DNA of 64,000 nt from positions 1,674,001 through 1,738,000 of the forward strand of contig NZ_VAJL01000001.1 of NCBI RefSeq assembly GCF_006175945.1, in the 5' to 3' direction. The notes beneath the pieces were generated by a model, which was not told the DNA's origin, ran no database searches, and saw nothing but the letters and a program-made list of their open reading frames with translations. How positions within the stretch are numbered: the stretch's first letter is position 1; every line of letters begins with the position of its first letter. This document shows positions 8,761 to 16,863 of the stretch, one piece after another. A program made the position numbers and the translations under genes. Origin of the DNA: Chryseobacterium mulctrae. GTDB lineage: Bacteria > Bacteroidota > Bacteroidia > Flavobacteriales > Weeksellaceae.

Positions 8761-11355
8761 ATGAACTTAAATCAATATACCGTAAAATCACAAGAAGCCA
8801 TCCAAGCTGCACAACAAGTAGCCATGGAATTTGGCAATCAAAGCATAGAACCTCAACATTTATTGGAAGGAATTTTTCAGGTGGATGAGAATATATCGCC
8901 TTTCTTATTAAAAAAATCTGAAGCAGATGCCAATTTGGTAAGAGAGCGCAACCGCGAAAATTTAGAAAAACTTCCGAAAGTACAAGGAGGGAATATTTAT
9001 CTTTCTCAATCCGCAAATAAAGTTTTGTTGGATGCGCCCAATATCGCTAAAAAGATGGGTGATGAATTCGTAACGATTGAACATTTATGGCTTTCTCTTT
9101 TAGAAACCAGTTCAGAAGTTTCGAAAATACTGAAAGATATGGGCGTGACCAAAAGTCTTTTGGAAGGCGGAATTAAAGAATTAAGAAAAGGAAGTACTGC
9201 CACATCTGCAAGCTCAGAAGAGACGTATCAATCCTTAAAAAAATATGCAAAAAACTTCAACGAATTAGCAGCAGAAGGAAAATTAGATCCTGTAATCGGG
9301 CGTGATGAAGAAATCAGAAGAGTTTTGCAGATTCTTTCGAGAAGAACAAAAAACAACCCTATTCTGATTGGTGAACCCGGAGTTGGTAAAACCGCCATTG
9401 CGGAAGGAATTGCACATAGAATTATCAGCGGAGATATTCCTGAAAACCTGATGGATAAAACATTGTATTCATTGGATATGGGAGCATTGATTGCCGGTGC
9501 AAAATATAAAGGAGAATTTGAAGAAAGATTAAAATCCGTTGTAAATGAAGTAATAAAATCTGACGGACAAATCATTCTTTTCATCGACGAGATCCATACT
9601 TTGGTTGGAGCCGGAGGTGGTGAAGGCGCAATGGATGCTGCCAACATTTTAAAACCTGCTTTGGCAAGAGGAGAATTAAGAGCGATCGGTGCAACCACTT
9701 TAAATGAATATCAAAAGTATTTTGAAAAAGATAAAGCATTAGAAAGACGTTTCCAGAAAGTGATGGTGGAAGAACCTGATACAGAATCTGCAATTTCCAT
9801 TCTTCGTGGAATTAAAGATAAATACGAAGCTCACCACAAAGTAAGAATCAAAGATGAGGCAATTATTGCGGCGGTGGAAATGTCTCAACGATATATTTCG
9901 GACAGATTTTTACCGGATAAAGCGATTGACTTGATTGATGAAGCTTCAGCAAAGTTGAGAATGGAAATCAATTCAAAACCTGAAGAATTGGATGTTCTCG
10001 ACAGAAAATTAATGCAGATGGAAATTGAATTGGCTGCCATTTCAAGAGAAGGCAATCAGACGAAAATTGACCATTTAAAAGAAGACATCTCGAAAATTTC
10101 TGAACAGAGAAACGAAATTAATGCTAAATGGCTGAAAGAAAAACAAAAATCTGAGGATTTAACACAGATTAAAAAAGATATTGAATCTCTGAAACTGGAA
10201 GCAGAAAGAGCTTCAAGAGCTGGAGATTACGCAAAAGTTGCTGAAATTCAGTATGGAAAAATTAAGGAGAAAGAAGATGCTTTGCAGAAACTTGAACTGG
10301 AGATGCAAAACCATCAGAATGAATTAATTAAAGAAGAAGTTACGGCTGATAATATCTCAGAAGTGATTGGAAAATGGACAGGGATTCCTGTTACCAAATT
10401 GCTTCAATCTGAAAGAGAAAAATTATTGCATCTTGAAACCGAACTTCATCACAGAGTGGTTGGTCAGGAAGAAGCTATTGAAGCGGTTGCAGATGCGATA
10501 AGAAGAAACAGAGCTGGACTGAGCGACGAGAAAAAACCAATCGGAAGTTTCTTGTTTTTAGGAACAACCGGTGTTGGTAAAACTGAGCTGGCAAAAGCTT
10601 TGGCTGAATTTTTATTCGATGACGAAAACAATATGACGAGAATCGATATGAGTGAATATCAAGAGCGTCATTCAGTTTCGAGATTGGTTGGAGCGCCTCC
10701 TGGGTATGTTGGTTACGATGAAGGCGGTCAGTTGACAGAAGCTGTGCGAAGAAGACCTTATTCAGTCGTACTTTTAGATGAAATTGAAAAAGCCCATCCG
10801 GATGTTTTCAATACTTTACTTCAAGTTTTGGATGACGGTCGTTTGACCGATAATAAAGGTAGAGTCGTTAATTTCAAAAATTCGATTATTATTATGACTT
10901 CGAATCTCGGTTCGCATATTATTCAGGAGAATTTTGAAAATATCACGGAAGAAAACCAAGACGAAATTGTAGCTAAAACGAAAATTGAAGTTTTTGATTT
11001 ATTGAAACAAACGCTTCGTCCGGAATTCTTAAACAGAATTGATGAGACCGTATTGTTCCAACCTTTAAGAAAAAAAGAAATCGGAAAAATCGTTCAGTAT
11101 CAGTTGAGAGGATTTAATGATATGCTTGCAAAAAGAAATATTATTATGACTGCAACGCAAGATGCTTTGAATTATTTGACTAACAAAGGTTATGATCCTG
11201 TTTTTGGAGCAAGACCTTTGAAGAGAGTGATTCAGCAGGAAGTTTTAAACAAATTATCACGAGAGATTCTTGCAGGAACGGTGAATGACGGTGACAGAAT
11301 CACGCTTGATTATTTCGAAGAAACAGGTTTGGTTTTCAGACCAGCTGAAAAATAA
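8761..11355 (+). CDS. clpB: ATP-dependent disaggregase ClpB
   Basis: ClpB is the hexameric AAA+ chaperone that, with DnaK, extracts and refolds aggregated protein after heat stress. The 864-residue chain has the Clp N-domain (residues 1-145), nucleotide-binding domain 1 with Walker A GEPGVGKT at 204-211, and pore loop AGAKYKGEFEERL. The Glu/Lys-rich coiled-coil middle domain (about 405-525) separates ClpB from ClpA/ClpC. Domain 2 has GTTGVGKT at 601-608 and pore-loop GAPPGYVGYDEGG. There is no ClpP-binding IGF/IGL loop that I can identify. A strong terminator follows, so it is probably monocistronic. Confidence 0.97.
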   Translation: MNLNQYTVKSQEAIQAAQQVAMEFGNQSIEPQHLLEGIFQVDENISPFLLKKSEADANLVRERNRENLEKLPKVQGGNIYLSQSANKVLLDAPNIAKKMGDEFVTIEHLWLSLLETSSEVSKILKDMGVTKSLLEGGIKELRKGSTATSASSEETYQSLKKYAKNFNELAAEGKLDPVIGRDEEIRRVLQILSRRTKNNPILIGEPGVGKTAIAEGIAHRIISGDIPENLMDKTLYSLDMGALIAGAKYKGEFEERLKSVVNEVIKSDGQIILFIDEIHTLVGAGGGEGAMDAANILKPALARGELRAIGATTLNEYQKYFEKDKALERRFQKVMVEEPDTESAISILRGIKDKYEAHHKVRIKDEAIIAAVEMSQRYISDRFLPDKAIDLIDEASAKLRMEINSKPEELDVLDRKLMQMEIELAAISREGNQTKIDHLKEDISKISEQRNEINAKWLKEKQKSEDLTQIKKDIESLKLEAERASRAGDYAKVAEIQYGKIKEKEDALQKLELEMQNHQNELIKEEVTADNISEVIGKWTGIPVTKLLQSEREKLLHLETELHHRVVGQEEAIEAVADAIRRNRAGLSDEKKPIGSFLFLGTTGVGKTELAKALAEFLFDDENNMTRIDMSEYQERHSVSRLVGAPPGYVGYDEGGQLTEAVRRRPYSVVLLDEIEKAHPDVFNTLLQVLDDGRLTDNKGRVVNFKNSIIIMTSNLGSHIIQENFENITEENQDEIVAKTKIEVFDLLKQTLRPEFLNRIDETVLFQPLRKKEIGKIVQYQLRGFNDMLAKRNIIMTATQDALNYLTNKGYDPVFGARPLKRVIQQEVLNKLSREILAGTVNDGDRITLDYFEETGLVFRPAEK

Positions 11356-11382
11356 GTAGTTTTTTTCATATATATTATTTTT

Positions 11383-11424
11383 AGTAAGTACCACAGATCT
11401 CATTCTGTGGTACTTACTTTTTTT
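11383..11424 (+). terminator. Rho-independent terminator of clpB
   Basis: A perfect 15-bp stem (11383-11397 with 11404-11418) has a 6-base loop TCTCAT and is followed by a run of seven T. It lies 28 bases after the clpB stop. Confidence 0.9.
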
Positions 11425-11530
11425 AATGGAAAAATAAATTGCAAAGACAGGATTTACAGTGAAAAAACGGAAGACTTTAAGGAGTTTTTTTTGCAAATTT
11501 GTACAAAATATAACCATAAAACCTAAGAAA

Positions 11531-11986
11531 ATGAACAACACCAACTTGAACAACCCAAATACACTTCCAGTAGATCTTATTCAAAATTTGGTAGACAATT
11601 ACCGAAACAATCAATTGGATTGCATTAATCAAAATATGGCGATGGATGATGCACACTCTGTTTGGTTTGATTTACCAACGTTAAAAAGTTTTATTGCTGA
11701 AATAGAAACTCAGGCCCTAACAATCGATCCAAATGTAGAAAATGACGATTTGGGAATTCGTTTTTATTATGCAGCGTATCCTCAAGTGCCACAACAGCCC
11801 ATTCCTTCTAATTATGCCAAAAAACATACTTTAGTAATGATTCCTACGAAAAAGAAAGAAAGTCTAAATTATGATTTTAATCCTTTCGAAGAAGGAAAAG
11901 CACTTGCAGTAACCGGAGAATTGGCTTTAGCTCAAAATCACGGAACTCTGGTTCCTCCAAGTACATCGATAGTAGAGTCTTATTAA
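11531..11986 (+). CDS. Conserved hypothetical protein, first gene of a sensor operon
   Basis: I place the start at the ATG at 11531 (MNNTNLNNPNTLPVDLIQNL); the frame also opens with a GTG at 11459, but those 24 residues look non-genic. The 151-residue product is soluble, without signal peptide or membrane segments. It contains DLIQNLVDNYRNNQ, WFDLPTLKSFI and DLGIRFYYAAYPQVP, then LVMIPTKKKESLNYDFNPF and a Gly/Thr-rich tail. I do not recognise the family. The next gene starts 9 bases later and leads into a kinase/regulator pair, so this protein may be linked to that signalling unit. Confidence 0.75.
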   Translation: MNNTNLNNPNTLPVDLIQNLVDNYRNNQLDCINQNMAMDDAHSVWFDLPTLKSFIAEIETQALTIDPNVENDDLGIRFYYAAYPQVPQQPIPSNYAKKHTLVMIPTKKKESLNYDFNPFEEGKALAVTGELALAQNHGTLVPPSTSIVESY

Positions 11987-11995
11987 TCAATTATT

Positions 11996-12646
11996 ATGAG
12001 TGACTTCCAACTTTTTTTACAGAGCTGTATGATCTTCGCAGAAGGTCTTGCAGCACTTGCATCAATTATTTTCTTTAAAAAAATGAAAGGAAGTCACTAT
12101 CGATATTTTTCCATATTCCTGATTTTTATTTTCTGTTGCGAAATATTCGGGAAATTTGCCGAAAACTATATTTCTTATCCGAAAAACTTATTTTTTAATT
12201 ACTTCGTCATCCCAATAGAATTTATATTTTTTTATTGGCTTTATGCCTATCAGTCACTTAAAAATAGAAAACTGTTTTTTGTATTTTCTATATTATTTCT
12301 TTTAGCATTCATCCCAAATGAGCTTTATTTTGTAAAAAACAAGCATATTTTTTCTTTCAACTATACATTTGGAAGTCTGCTGATGATGTTTTTGGTTATT
12401 ATGGAATATTATAAGCAGGTTAACTCTGATAACATTCTTAATTTTACGAAAAACAGGATGTTTTACATTAATCTTGGCGTAACTTTGTTCTATATAGGTA
12501 CGCTCCCGTTTTGGGCATTTTATTTCCAGCTTTTGGAACATATGGATATCTGGAGTCTCTATTATAGCTATTTCCTTTTGTCCGGAATTGTGATGTATCT
12601 ATTATTTGCAAGTTCATTCATATGGGGAAAACAGAATTATACTTAA
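11996..12646 (+). CDS. Polytopic membrane protein, possible sensory partner of the adjacent kinase
   Basis: The 216-residue protein is almost entirely hydrophobic, with about seven predicted transmembrane helices, for example around residues 8-25, 37-53, 65-82, 93-108 and 120-135, with two more before the end. Between helices are aromatic and basic loops. No catalytic motif is visible. Its last 25 bases overlap the start of the histidine kinase gene, implying translational coupling. That kinase has only one membrane helix and no extracellular domain, so this protein may supply the sensing function. That is inference; no family name is assigned. Confidence 0.75.
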   Translation: MSDFQLFLQSCMIFAEGLAALASIIFFKKMKGSHYRYFSIFLIFIFCCEIFGKFAENYISYPKNLFFNYFVIPIEFIFFYWLYAYQSLKNRKLFFVFSILFLLAFIPNELYFVKNKHIFSFNYTFGSLLMMFLVIMEYYKQVNSDNILNFTKNRMFYINLGVTLFYIGTLPFWAFYFQLLEHMDIWSLYYSYFLLSGIVMYLLFASSFIWGKQNYT

Positions 12647-13407
12647 CTATTATTTTATTTAATATTTTTTTCGTCTTATTTCTGGTTGCTGTGATGATTT
12701 ACATTCGAAAGTACAAGCAGAGAAAAATAGAATATCTTAATGAAATTCAGCTTAAAAATGAAATTCATCAAAAAGAGCTTTTAGCAACCCAGCTCGAAAT
12801 TCAGCAGGCAACGATGCAGCAAATCGGTCGTGAATTGCATGACAATATCGGGCAAAAACTCACATTAGCAAGCCTTTACATACAACAGTTGCTTTATGAA
12901 AATAAAGTTTTAGAAGAAAGCGAAAGGATAGATCAGGTTTCGCAAATTATCAACCAGTCTCTGCAGGATTTGAGAAGTCTTTCAAAAACATTAACTGATG
13001 ATAACATTAATCAGAAAGACATTGTAACTTTAATTCAGGAAGAAGTAGATAATGCAAGTGTATTAAAGAAATGCAAAATTCATTTTGAGCATAATTTTGA
13101 ACATCTCGATCTCGATTTTGTTTATAAAAATGTTTTATTGAGAATTACACAGGAGTTTATTCAGAACAGTATTAAACATTCAAAGTGTAAAAATATTTTC
13201 ATTAAACTCAATACAACCGAAGAAAATCTTTGGGAATTAAAAATTAATGATGACGGAATTGGTTTTGACATCGACAAAATTCTCTCCAACGGAATCGGGC
13301 TTACCAATATGAAAAACAGAACAGCAATCATCGGAGCCGAGTTTAATCTTGAAAGCAATGAAAACGTTGGTACTGTAATTGAAATAAAACTAAAAAAACG
13401 ACCATGA
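12622..13407 (+). CDS. Sensor histidine kinase (HisKA_3 type)
   Basis: The 261-residue kinase has one N-terminal membrane helix (residues 7-29), a short coiled linker (31-65) and the HisKA_3 dimerisation box IGRELHDNIGQKLTLA, with phospho-acceptor His73. The HATPase domain has an N-box NSIKHSKC, a G1 box DDGIGFDI and a G2 box GIGLTNMKNR. This is the NarX/DesK-type architecture that pairs with LuxR-type regulators. There is no periplasmic sensor domain. It overlaps the membrane-protein gene by 25 bases and the regulator gene by 4 (ATGA), so the three are translated as a unit. Confidence 0.93.
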   Translation: MGKTELYLTIILFNIFFVLFLVAVMIYIRKYKQRKIEYLNEIQLKNEIHQKELLATQLEIQQATMQQIGRELHDNIGQKLTLASLYIQQLLYENKVLEESERIDQVSQIINQSLQDLRSLSKTLTDDNINQKDIVTLIQEEVDNASVLKKCKIHFEHNFEHLDLDFVYKNVLLRITQEFIQNSIKHSKCKNIFIKLNTTEENLWELKINDDGIGFDIDKILSNGIGLTNMKNRTAIIGAEFNLESNENVGTVIEIKLKKRP

Positions 13408-14048
13408 AAAAAACCATCGTAATTGTTGACGATCATCTATTGATCGCTAAAGCGCTTGAAGGAATTATAGATAACTTCGAAGATTTTGAAGTAATTGATG
13501 TGGCCGAAAACGGAAAAGACATGATTGATAAGTTTGAAAGTGGACAGAAAATTCCGGATATCATTCTTTTGGACATCAGTATGCCGCTTATGAATGGTTT
13601 TGAAACTGCTGCATGGCTTAAAGAAAATCATCCAAATATCAAAGTAATGGCACTCAGTATGCAGGGCGATGACAATAGTGTTATCAAAATGATAAGAAAC
13701 GGAGCCAAAGGTTATCTTCTTAAAAATACTCATCCGAAAGATCTGGAAATTGCACTTACAAAGCTAAATAGCGACGGTTTTTTTTATCCGGATTGGGCAT
13801 CAAAAATTATTTTTTCGAATATGAGTGACGAAAAAAATAATGAGAAAAAAAAGAAAATCTCAGAACGAGAAAAAGAATTTCTTACTTACACTGTTACCGA
13901 ACTCAGCTATAAAGAAATTGCAGAAAAAATGTGCTGCAGCCCAAGAACTGTAGAGAGCTACCGAGATCAGCTCTGTGAAAAATTTGATCTTAAAACAAGA
14001 GTCGGTTTAGCCGTTTTTGCTATCAAAAATGGTTTTGCAGAATCGTAG
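13404..14048 (+). CDS. NarL/LuxR-family response regulator
   Basis: The receiver domain (residues 1-120) has the acidic pair DD at 9-10, phospho-acceptor Asp57 in LLDISMP, a Ser in ALSMQGD and Lys in YLLKNTHP. The C-terminal GerE/LuxR helix-turn-helix (about 150-205) shows ISEREKEFL, ELSYKEIAEKM and SPRTVESYRDQLCEKF, the usual recognition-helix layout. At 214 residues it is full length. It is the cognate partner of the kinase whose stop codon it overlaps. Targets are unknown. A 26-bp-stem terminator closes the operon. Confidence 0.94.
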   Translation: MKKTIVIVDDHLLIAKALEGIIDNFEDFEVIDVAENGKDMIDKFESGQKIPDIILLDISMPLMNGFETAAWLKENHPNIKVMALSMQGDDNSVIKMIRNGAKGYLLKNTHPKDLEIALTKLNSDGFFYPDWASKIIFSNMSDEKNNEKKKKISEREKEFLTYTVTELSYKEIAEKMCCSPRTVESYRDQLCEKFDLKTRVGLAVFAIKNGFAES

Positions 14049-14063
14049 CTAATGATCTACTCA

Positions 14064-14119
14064 TAATTTTCCCAATAAAAAAAGAAGCTTTTCAGCTTCT
14101 TTTTTTATTGGGAAAATTA
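14064..14119. terminator. Bidirectional terminator with a 26-bp perfect stem
   Basis: 14064-14089 pairs perfectly with 14094-14119 around a TTTC loop. The stem contains AAAAAAAGAAGCT and its complement, giving a T-run in either direction. It separates the converging regulator and FKBP genes. Confidence 0.9.
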
Positions 14120-14127
14120 AATTATAA

Positions 14128-14832
14128 TTATTTTACACCTATCAATTCTACATCAAAAATGATTGTAGAACCTGCCGGAATTGCAGCTCCTGCTCCATGA
14201 TCTCCATAAGCAAGATCTGAAGGAATATAAAATCTGTATTTAGCTCCTTTGCTCATCAGTTGAATACCTTCTGTCCAGCCTTTGATTACGCTACCTAGGT
14301 TAATATCCATTGGATTACCTCCATTTTTATCGGTAGAGTCGAAAACAGTTCCATCCAAAAGTTTACCGGTATATTTTACCTGCACAACGTTTGTAGCCGT
14401 TGGTTTTGTTTTGCCGTCACCTTCCTGCAATACCTCATATTGCAAACCTGAAGCAGTGGTTTTTACTTTTGGGTTGGTTTTATTTTTTGCAAGAAAATCC
14501 TGACCTTTTTTCTTATTTTCACCCGCCTGTACTAATGCTGCAGATTGCTTTTTTTCATTTTGTTTCTGCATAAAATCCTGCATGAAAGCATTCATTTCTT
14601 CAGCAGGCATTAGTTTCTTCGTTCCATTCATTTCTTCTTTAATAGCCTGAGCCAAAAGATCTGCATCTACTTTGAAACCTTCTTGTTTCATGTTTTGCGC
14701 AATATTTAAACCTATATAATATGACGCTTTTTGGTCATCTGTATATTTGCTATCGCCTTGTTTATCATTTTTCTGAGCGCACGAAATACTAAATATTGCT
14801 ATACAAAATAATGCAATGGTCTGTTTTTTCAT
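14128..14832 (-). CDS. FKBP-type peptidyl-prolyl isomerase lipoprotein (Mip/FkpA-like)
   Basis: A lipoprotein signal (MKKQTIALFCIAIFSISC) puts the lipidated Cys at residue 18, so the 234-residue protein is membrane-anchored outside the cytoplasm. Residues 30-120 form the helical FKBP_N dimerisation domain (YTDDQKASYYIGLNIAQNM). The FKBP domain (about 125-234) has VKYTGKLLDGTVFDST, VIKGWTEGIQLMSKG, YRFYIPSDLAYG and IPAGSTIIFDVELIGV, with the conserved Tyr, Phe, Asp and Trp pocket residues. It assists folding of exported proteins. The gene stands alone, convergent with the regulator operon. Confidence 0.93.
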   Translation of the reverse strand: MKKQTIALFCIAIFSISCAQKNDKQGDSKYTDDQKASYYIGLNIAQNMKQEGFKVDADLLAQAIKEEMNGTKKLMPAEEMNAFMQDFMQKQNEKKQSAALVQAGENKKKGQDFLAKNKTNPKVKTTASGLQYEVLQEGDGKTKPTATNVVQVKYTGKLLDGTVFDSTDKNGGNPMDINLGSVIKGWTEGIQLMSKGAKYRFYIPSDLAYGDHGAGAAIPAGSTIIFDVELIGVK

Positions 14833-15185
14833 TTGATAATTTTATTATTTATTATTAACGAATTAAATAATCGCTGCAAATCTATCATTAATTACAGAAA
14901 TTTCCCTGCAGTACAACACTTTTTTCTGTTAAAAATTTTCAGATGAACAGATTAATCAAGGAGATCTACAATCTTTCCTTTTTATCTGCTTTTTAAATTT
15001 TTCAAAGACAGAGTTTCTAAATTACACTTTAGATTACTTCGATGAAATCACTTGTCTTTCAGGTCTTCTGAAAGCAATTGTCATTTTCTCAAGTCATTTT
15101 TTATTTTTTTGAGTATTATTTACCAATTTTAAAATATTTTATATCTTTATGATTACCAAACATTTACTAACAAAACTAAATTACT
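14833..15185. other. 353-base intergenic region upstream of the GG-leader peptide
   Basis: No gene is visible on either strand. The region must hold the promoter of the FKBP gene on the minus strand. A near-match to the Bacteroidota -7 element (TATCTTTA) lies at 15142-15149, 37 bases before the GG-peptide ATG. The rest is AT-rich without clear hairpins. Confidence 0.5.
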
Positions 15186-15368
15186 ATGAAAAAATTAAAA
15201 AGAAAAGCATTAAAAACGATTATGGGCGGAAAACTAGATTGTTCATGTCGTATGATTACTTATTATGATGGCTCTACAAGTGGTGGTCCATGTGCCACAT
15301 CAGAATGTTCAGAAATAAGTTTTAGCTGTGGACAACCAGAATGCAGACCTTCTCTTGAGATTGTTTAA
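15186..15368 (+). CDS. Bacteriocin-like GG-leader peptide with a six-cysteine core
   Basis: The 60-residue precursor begins MKKLKRKALKTIMGG, a basic amphipathic leader ending in a Gly-Gly at residues 14-15. This is the hallmark of peptides cut and exported by C39-peptidase ABC transporters, and is typical of the bacteriocin-like small proteins of Chryseobacterium. The predicted 45-residue core has six Cys (CSC near its start, then PC, EC, SC and EC), plus Gly, Ser and Thr. This composition fits disulfide or thioether cross-linking. No modification enzyme or transporter is encoded nearby. It has its own terminator, so it is a monocistronic orphan. Function unknown. Confidence 0.75.
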   Translation: MKKLKRKALKTIMGGKLDCSCRMITYYDGSTSGGPCATSECSEISFSCGQPECRPSLEIV

Positions 15369-15782
15369 TCTTAAAAAACAAAATTCAATAAACTACAGCG
15401 GTGAATATTTCACCGCTTTTATTTTTTATTAAAATTTAAAGATGCAAACCTGTTTGTTTTATATCTCTTCATTTTAATTATATTAAAAAAAACAGATTGG
15501 TTTTCAAATCTTCGAAAAAAATAATAATATAAAAATATTTTAATTTTTCTATAATTTTTCCTAATAGACATTCATTAAACTTAGAACTAAGCGGAAAAAA
15601 ATACCTTAAAAAAATAAAACTTCAATCAACAATTCAAATAAAAACTTAACATAATATTAAAAATACTATACAATGCATATTAAAAAACGTTAATTTTAGC
15701 AGATTTTAACATTTATTTCGCAAATTGCATTATATAATAATATAAATTCACATTCTGAAAATCACCAAAAAAATCAGAATTT
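15369..15782. other. 414-base intergenic region between GG-peptide and M43 protease
   Basis: It begins with the GG-peptide terminator. The rest is extremely AT-rich and has no supported ORF. A near -7 element (TAATTTTA) lies around 15690, about 90 bases before the protease ATG. Confidence 0.5.
15397..15427 (+). terminator. Terminator of the GG-leader peptide gene
   Basis: AGCGGTGAA pairs with TTCACCGCT (9 bp, loop TAT) and is followed by a T-rich tract. It lies 28 bases after the stop codon. Confidence 0.85.
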
Positions 15783-16781
15783 ATGAAAAAATTATTATTT
15801 GGAGCCTTTATATTAGGTTCTCTGTCGGCTTGTAACAACGACAACATTACGCAAGAATCAGTAAGTGATTCAGAAAACTTAGTCAATACCGCTGCAAAAA
15901 GAAGCTGTCCTTCTGAAGAAATCCGCAAGGAGGCATTGCAAAAAAATCCAGAACTAAAAATGAAGTATGAAACTTTAGAAGCTCATACTGAAAAATTCCT
16001 CAATGAAATTAAATTAGGAAAAGTTCTCGCAGATGGCACCGTTGAAATTCCGGTAATTGTAAATGTTTTATACAAAACCACTTCACAAAATGTTTCTGAT
16101 GCAAGAATAGCAGAACAGATCGCAGTATTAAATGCTGATTTTGGCGGCACCAATAGCGACGTTAGCAAAATACCTTCCGCATTCCAGTCTGTAAAAGCCG
16201 GCGATGTAAAAGTAAGATTTAAGCTCATAAATACGGTCAGAAAATCTACCACTAAATCAAGCTGGAGCAGCAATGATGCTATGAAAAAAACCTCTACAGG
16301 AGGTATTAATGCAACAAACCCTACTAATTACTTAAATATTTGGGTGGTAAGCAGTATGCCGAGTCCCAATGGAGACACTCTTGGGTACGCAACATTTCCG
16401 GAATCAGCAGGTTTATGGAATGACGGTGTAGTAATCGCCGCACCTTATTTCGGAAAAACAGGAGCTTCTTCTCCATTTAATTTAGGCAGAACAGCAACCC
16501 ATGAAGTGGGTCACTACTTAAACCTAAGACATATTTGGGGGGATGCAAACTGTGGAACTGACTATGTAACTGATACTCCTACACAAACTACAGCTAATAT
16601 AGGAAAACCTTCGTATCCTTTGTATAATACTTGTAGTGGAGTATCAAGGTCTGTAATGTTTATGAATTATATGGACTATGTGGATGATTCAGCTATGTTT
16701 ATGTTCTCTAGCGGACAAAAAACAAGAATGCAATCTGTAGTTTCTTCATCAGGATCAAGATCAGGATTAAGAGTTTATTAG
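15783..16781 (+). CDS. M43-family (cytophagalysin-like) zinc metalloprotease lipoprotein
   Basis: A lipobox (MKKLLFGAFILGSLSAC) predicts lipidation at Cys17 and an envelope location. Residues 20-80 form a short pro-region. The catalytic zinc site is HEVGHYLNLRH with His240, Glu241, His244 and His250. The usual Gly between the second and third His is Asn, a variant I recall in Bacteroidota M43 enzymes. A Met-turn region MFMNYMDYVDD follows, with Cys residues flanking the DTPTQ segment as in pappalysin-type proteases. At 332 residues it is a stand-alone peptidase without a T9SS tail. Substrate unknown. Confidence 0.9.
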   Translation: MKKLLFGAFILGSLSACNNDNITQESVSDSENLVNTAAKRSCPSEEIRKEALQKNPELKMKYETLEAHTEKFLNEIKLGKVLADGTVEIPVIVNVLYKTTSQNVSDARIAEQIAVLNADFGGTNSDVSKIPSAFQSVKAGDVKVRFKLINTVRKSTTKSSWSSNDAMKKTSTGGINATNPTNYLNIWVVSSMPSPNGDTLGYATFPESAGLWNDGVVIAAPYFGKTGASSPFNLGRTATHEVGHYLNLRHIWGDANCGTDYVTDTPTQTTANIGKPSYPLYNTCSGVSRSVMFMNYMDYVDDSAMFMFSSGQKTRMQSVVSSSGSRSGLRVY

Positions 16782-16797
16782 TACAAAAAATATTATT

Positions 16798-16832
16798 TTA
16801 AAATCCTTTTTCAAAATGAAAAAGGATTTTAA
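16798..16832. terminator. Bidirectional terminator between convergent genes
   Basis: A perfect 15-bp stem (16798-16812 with 16818-16832) with loop AAAAT contains AAATCCTTTTTC and its complement. It is followed by TTTTTA on the plus side. Confidence 0.85.
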
Positions 16833-16863
16833 TTTTTACACTTCAATTGCTTTTAGAAATTCA

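Noticed and set aside
9228..9698. 156-codon minus-strand frame inside clpB.
   Set aside because: It is fully antisense to the conserved first ATPase domain of ClpB and has no recognisable protein features; a shadow of codon bias.
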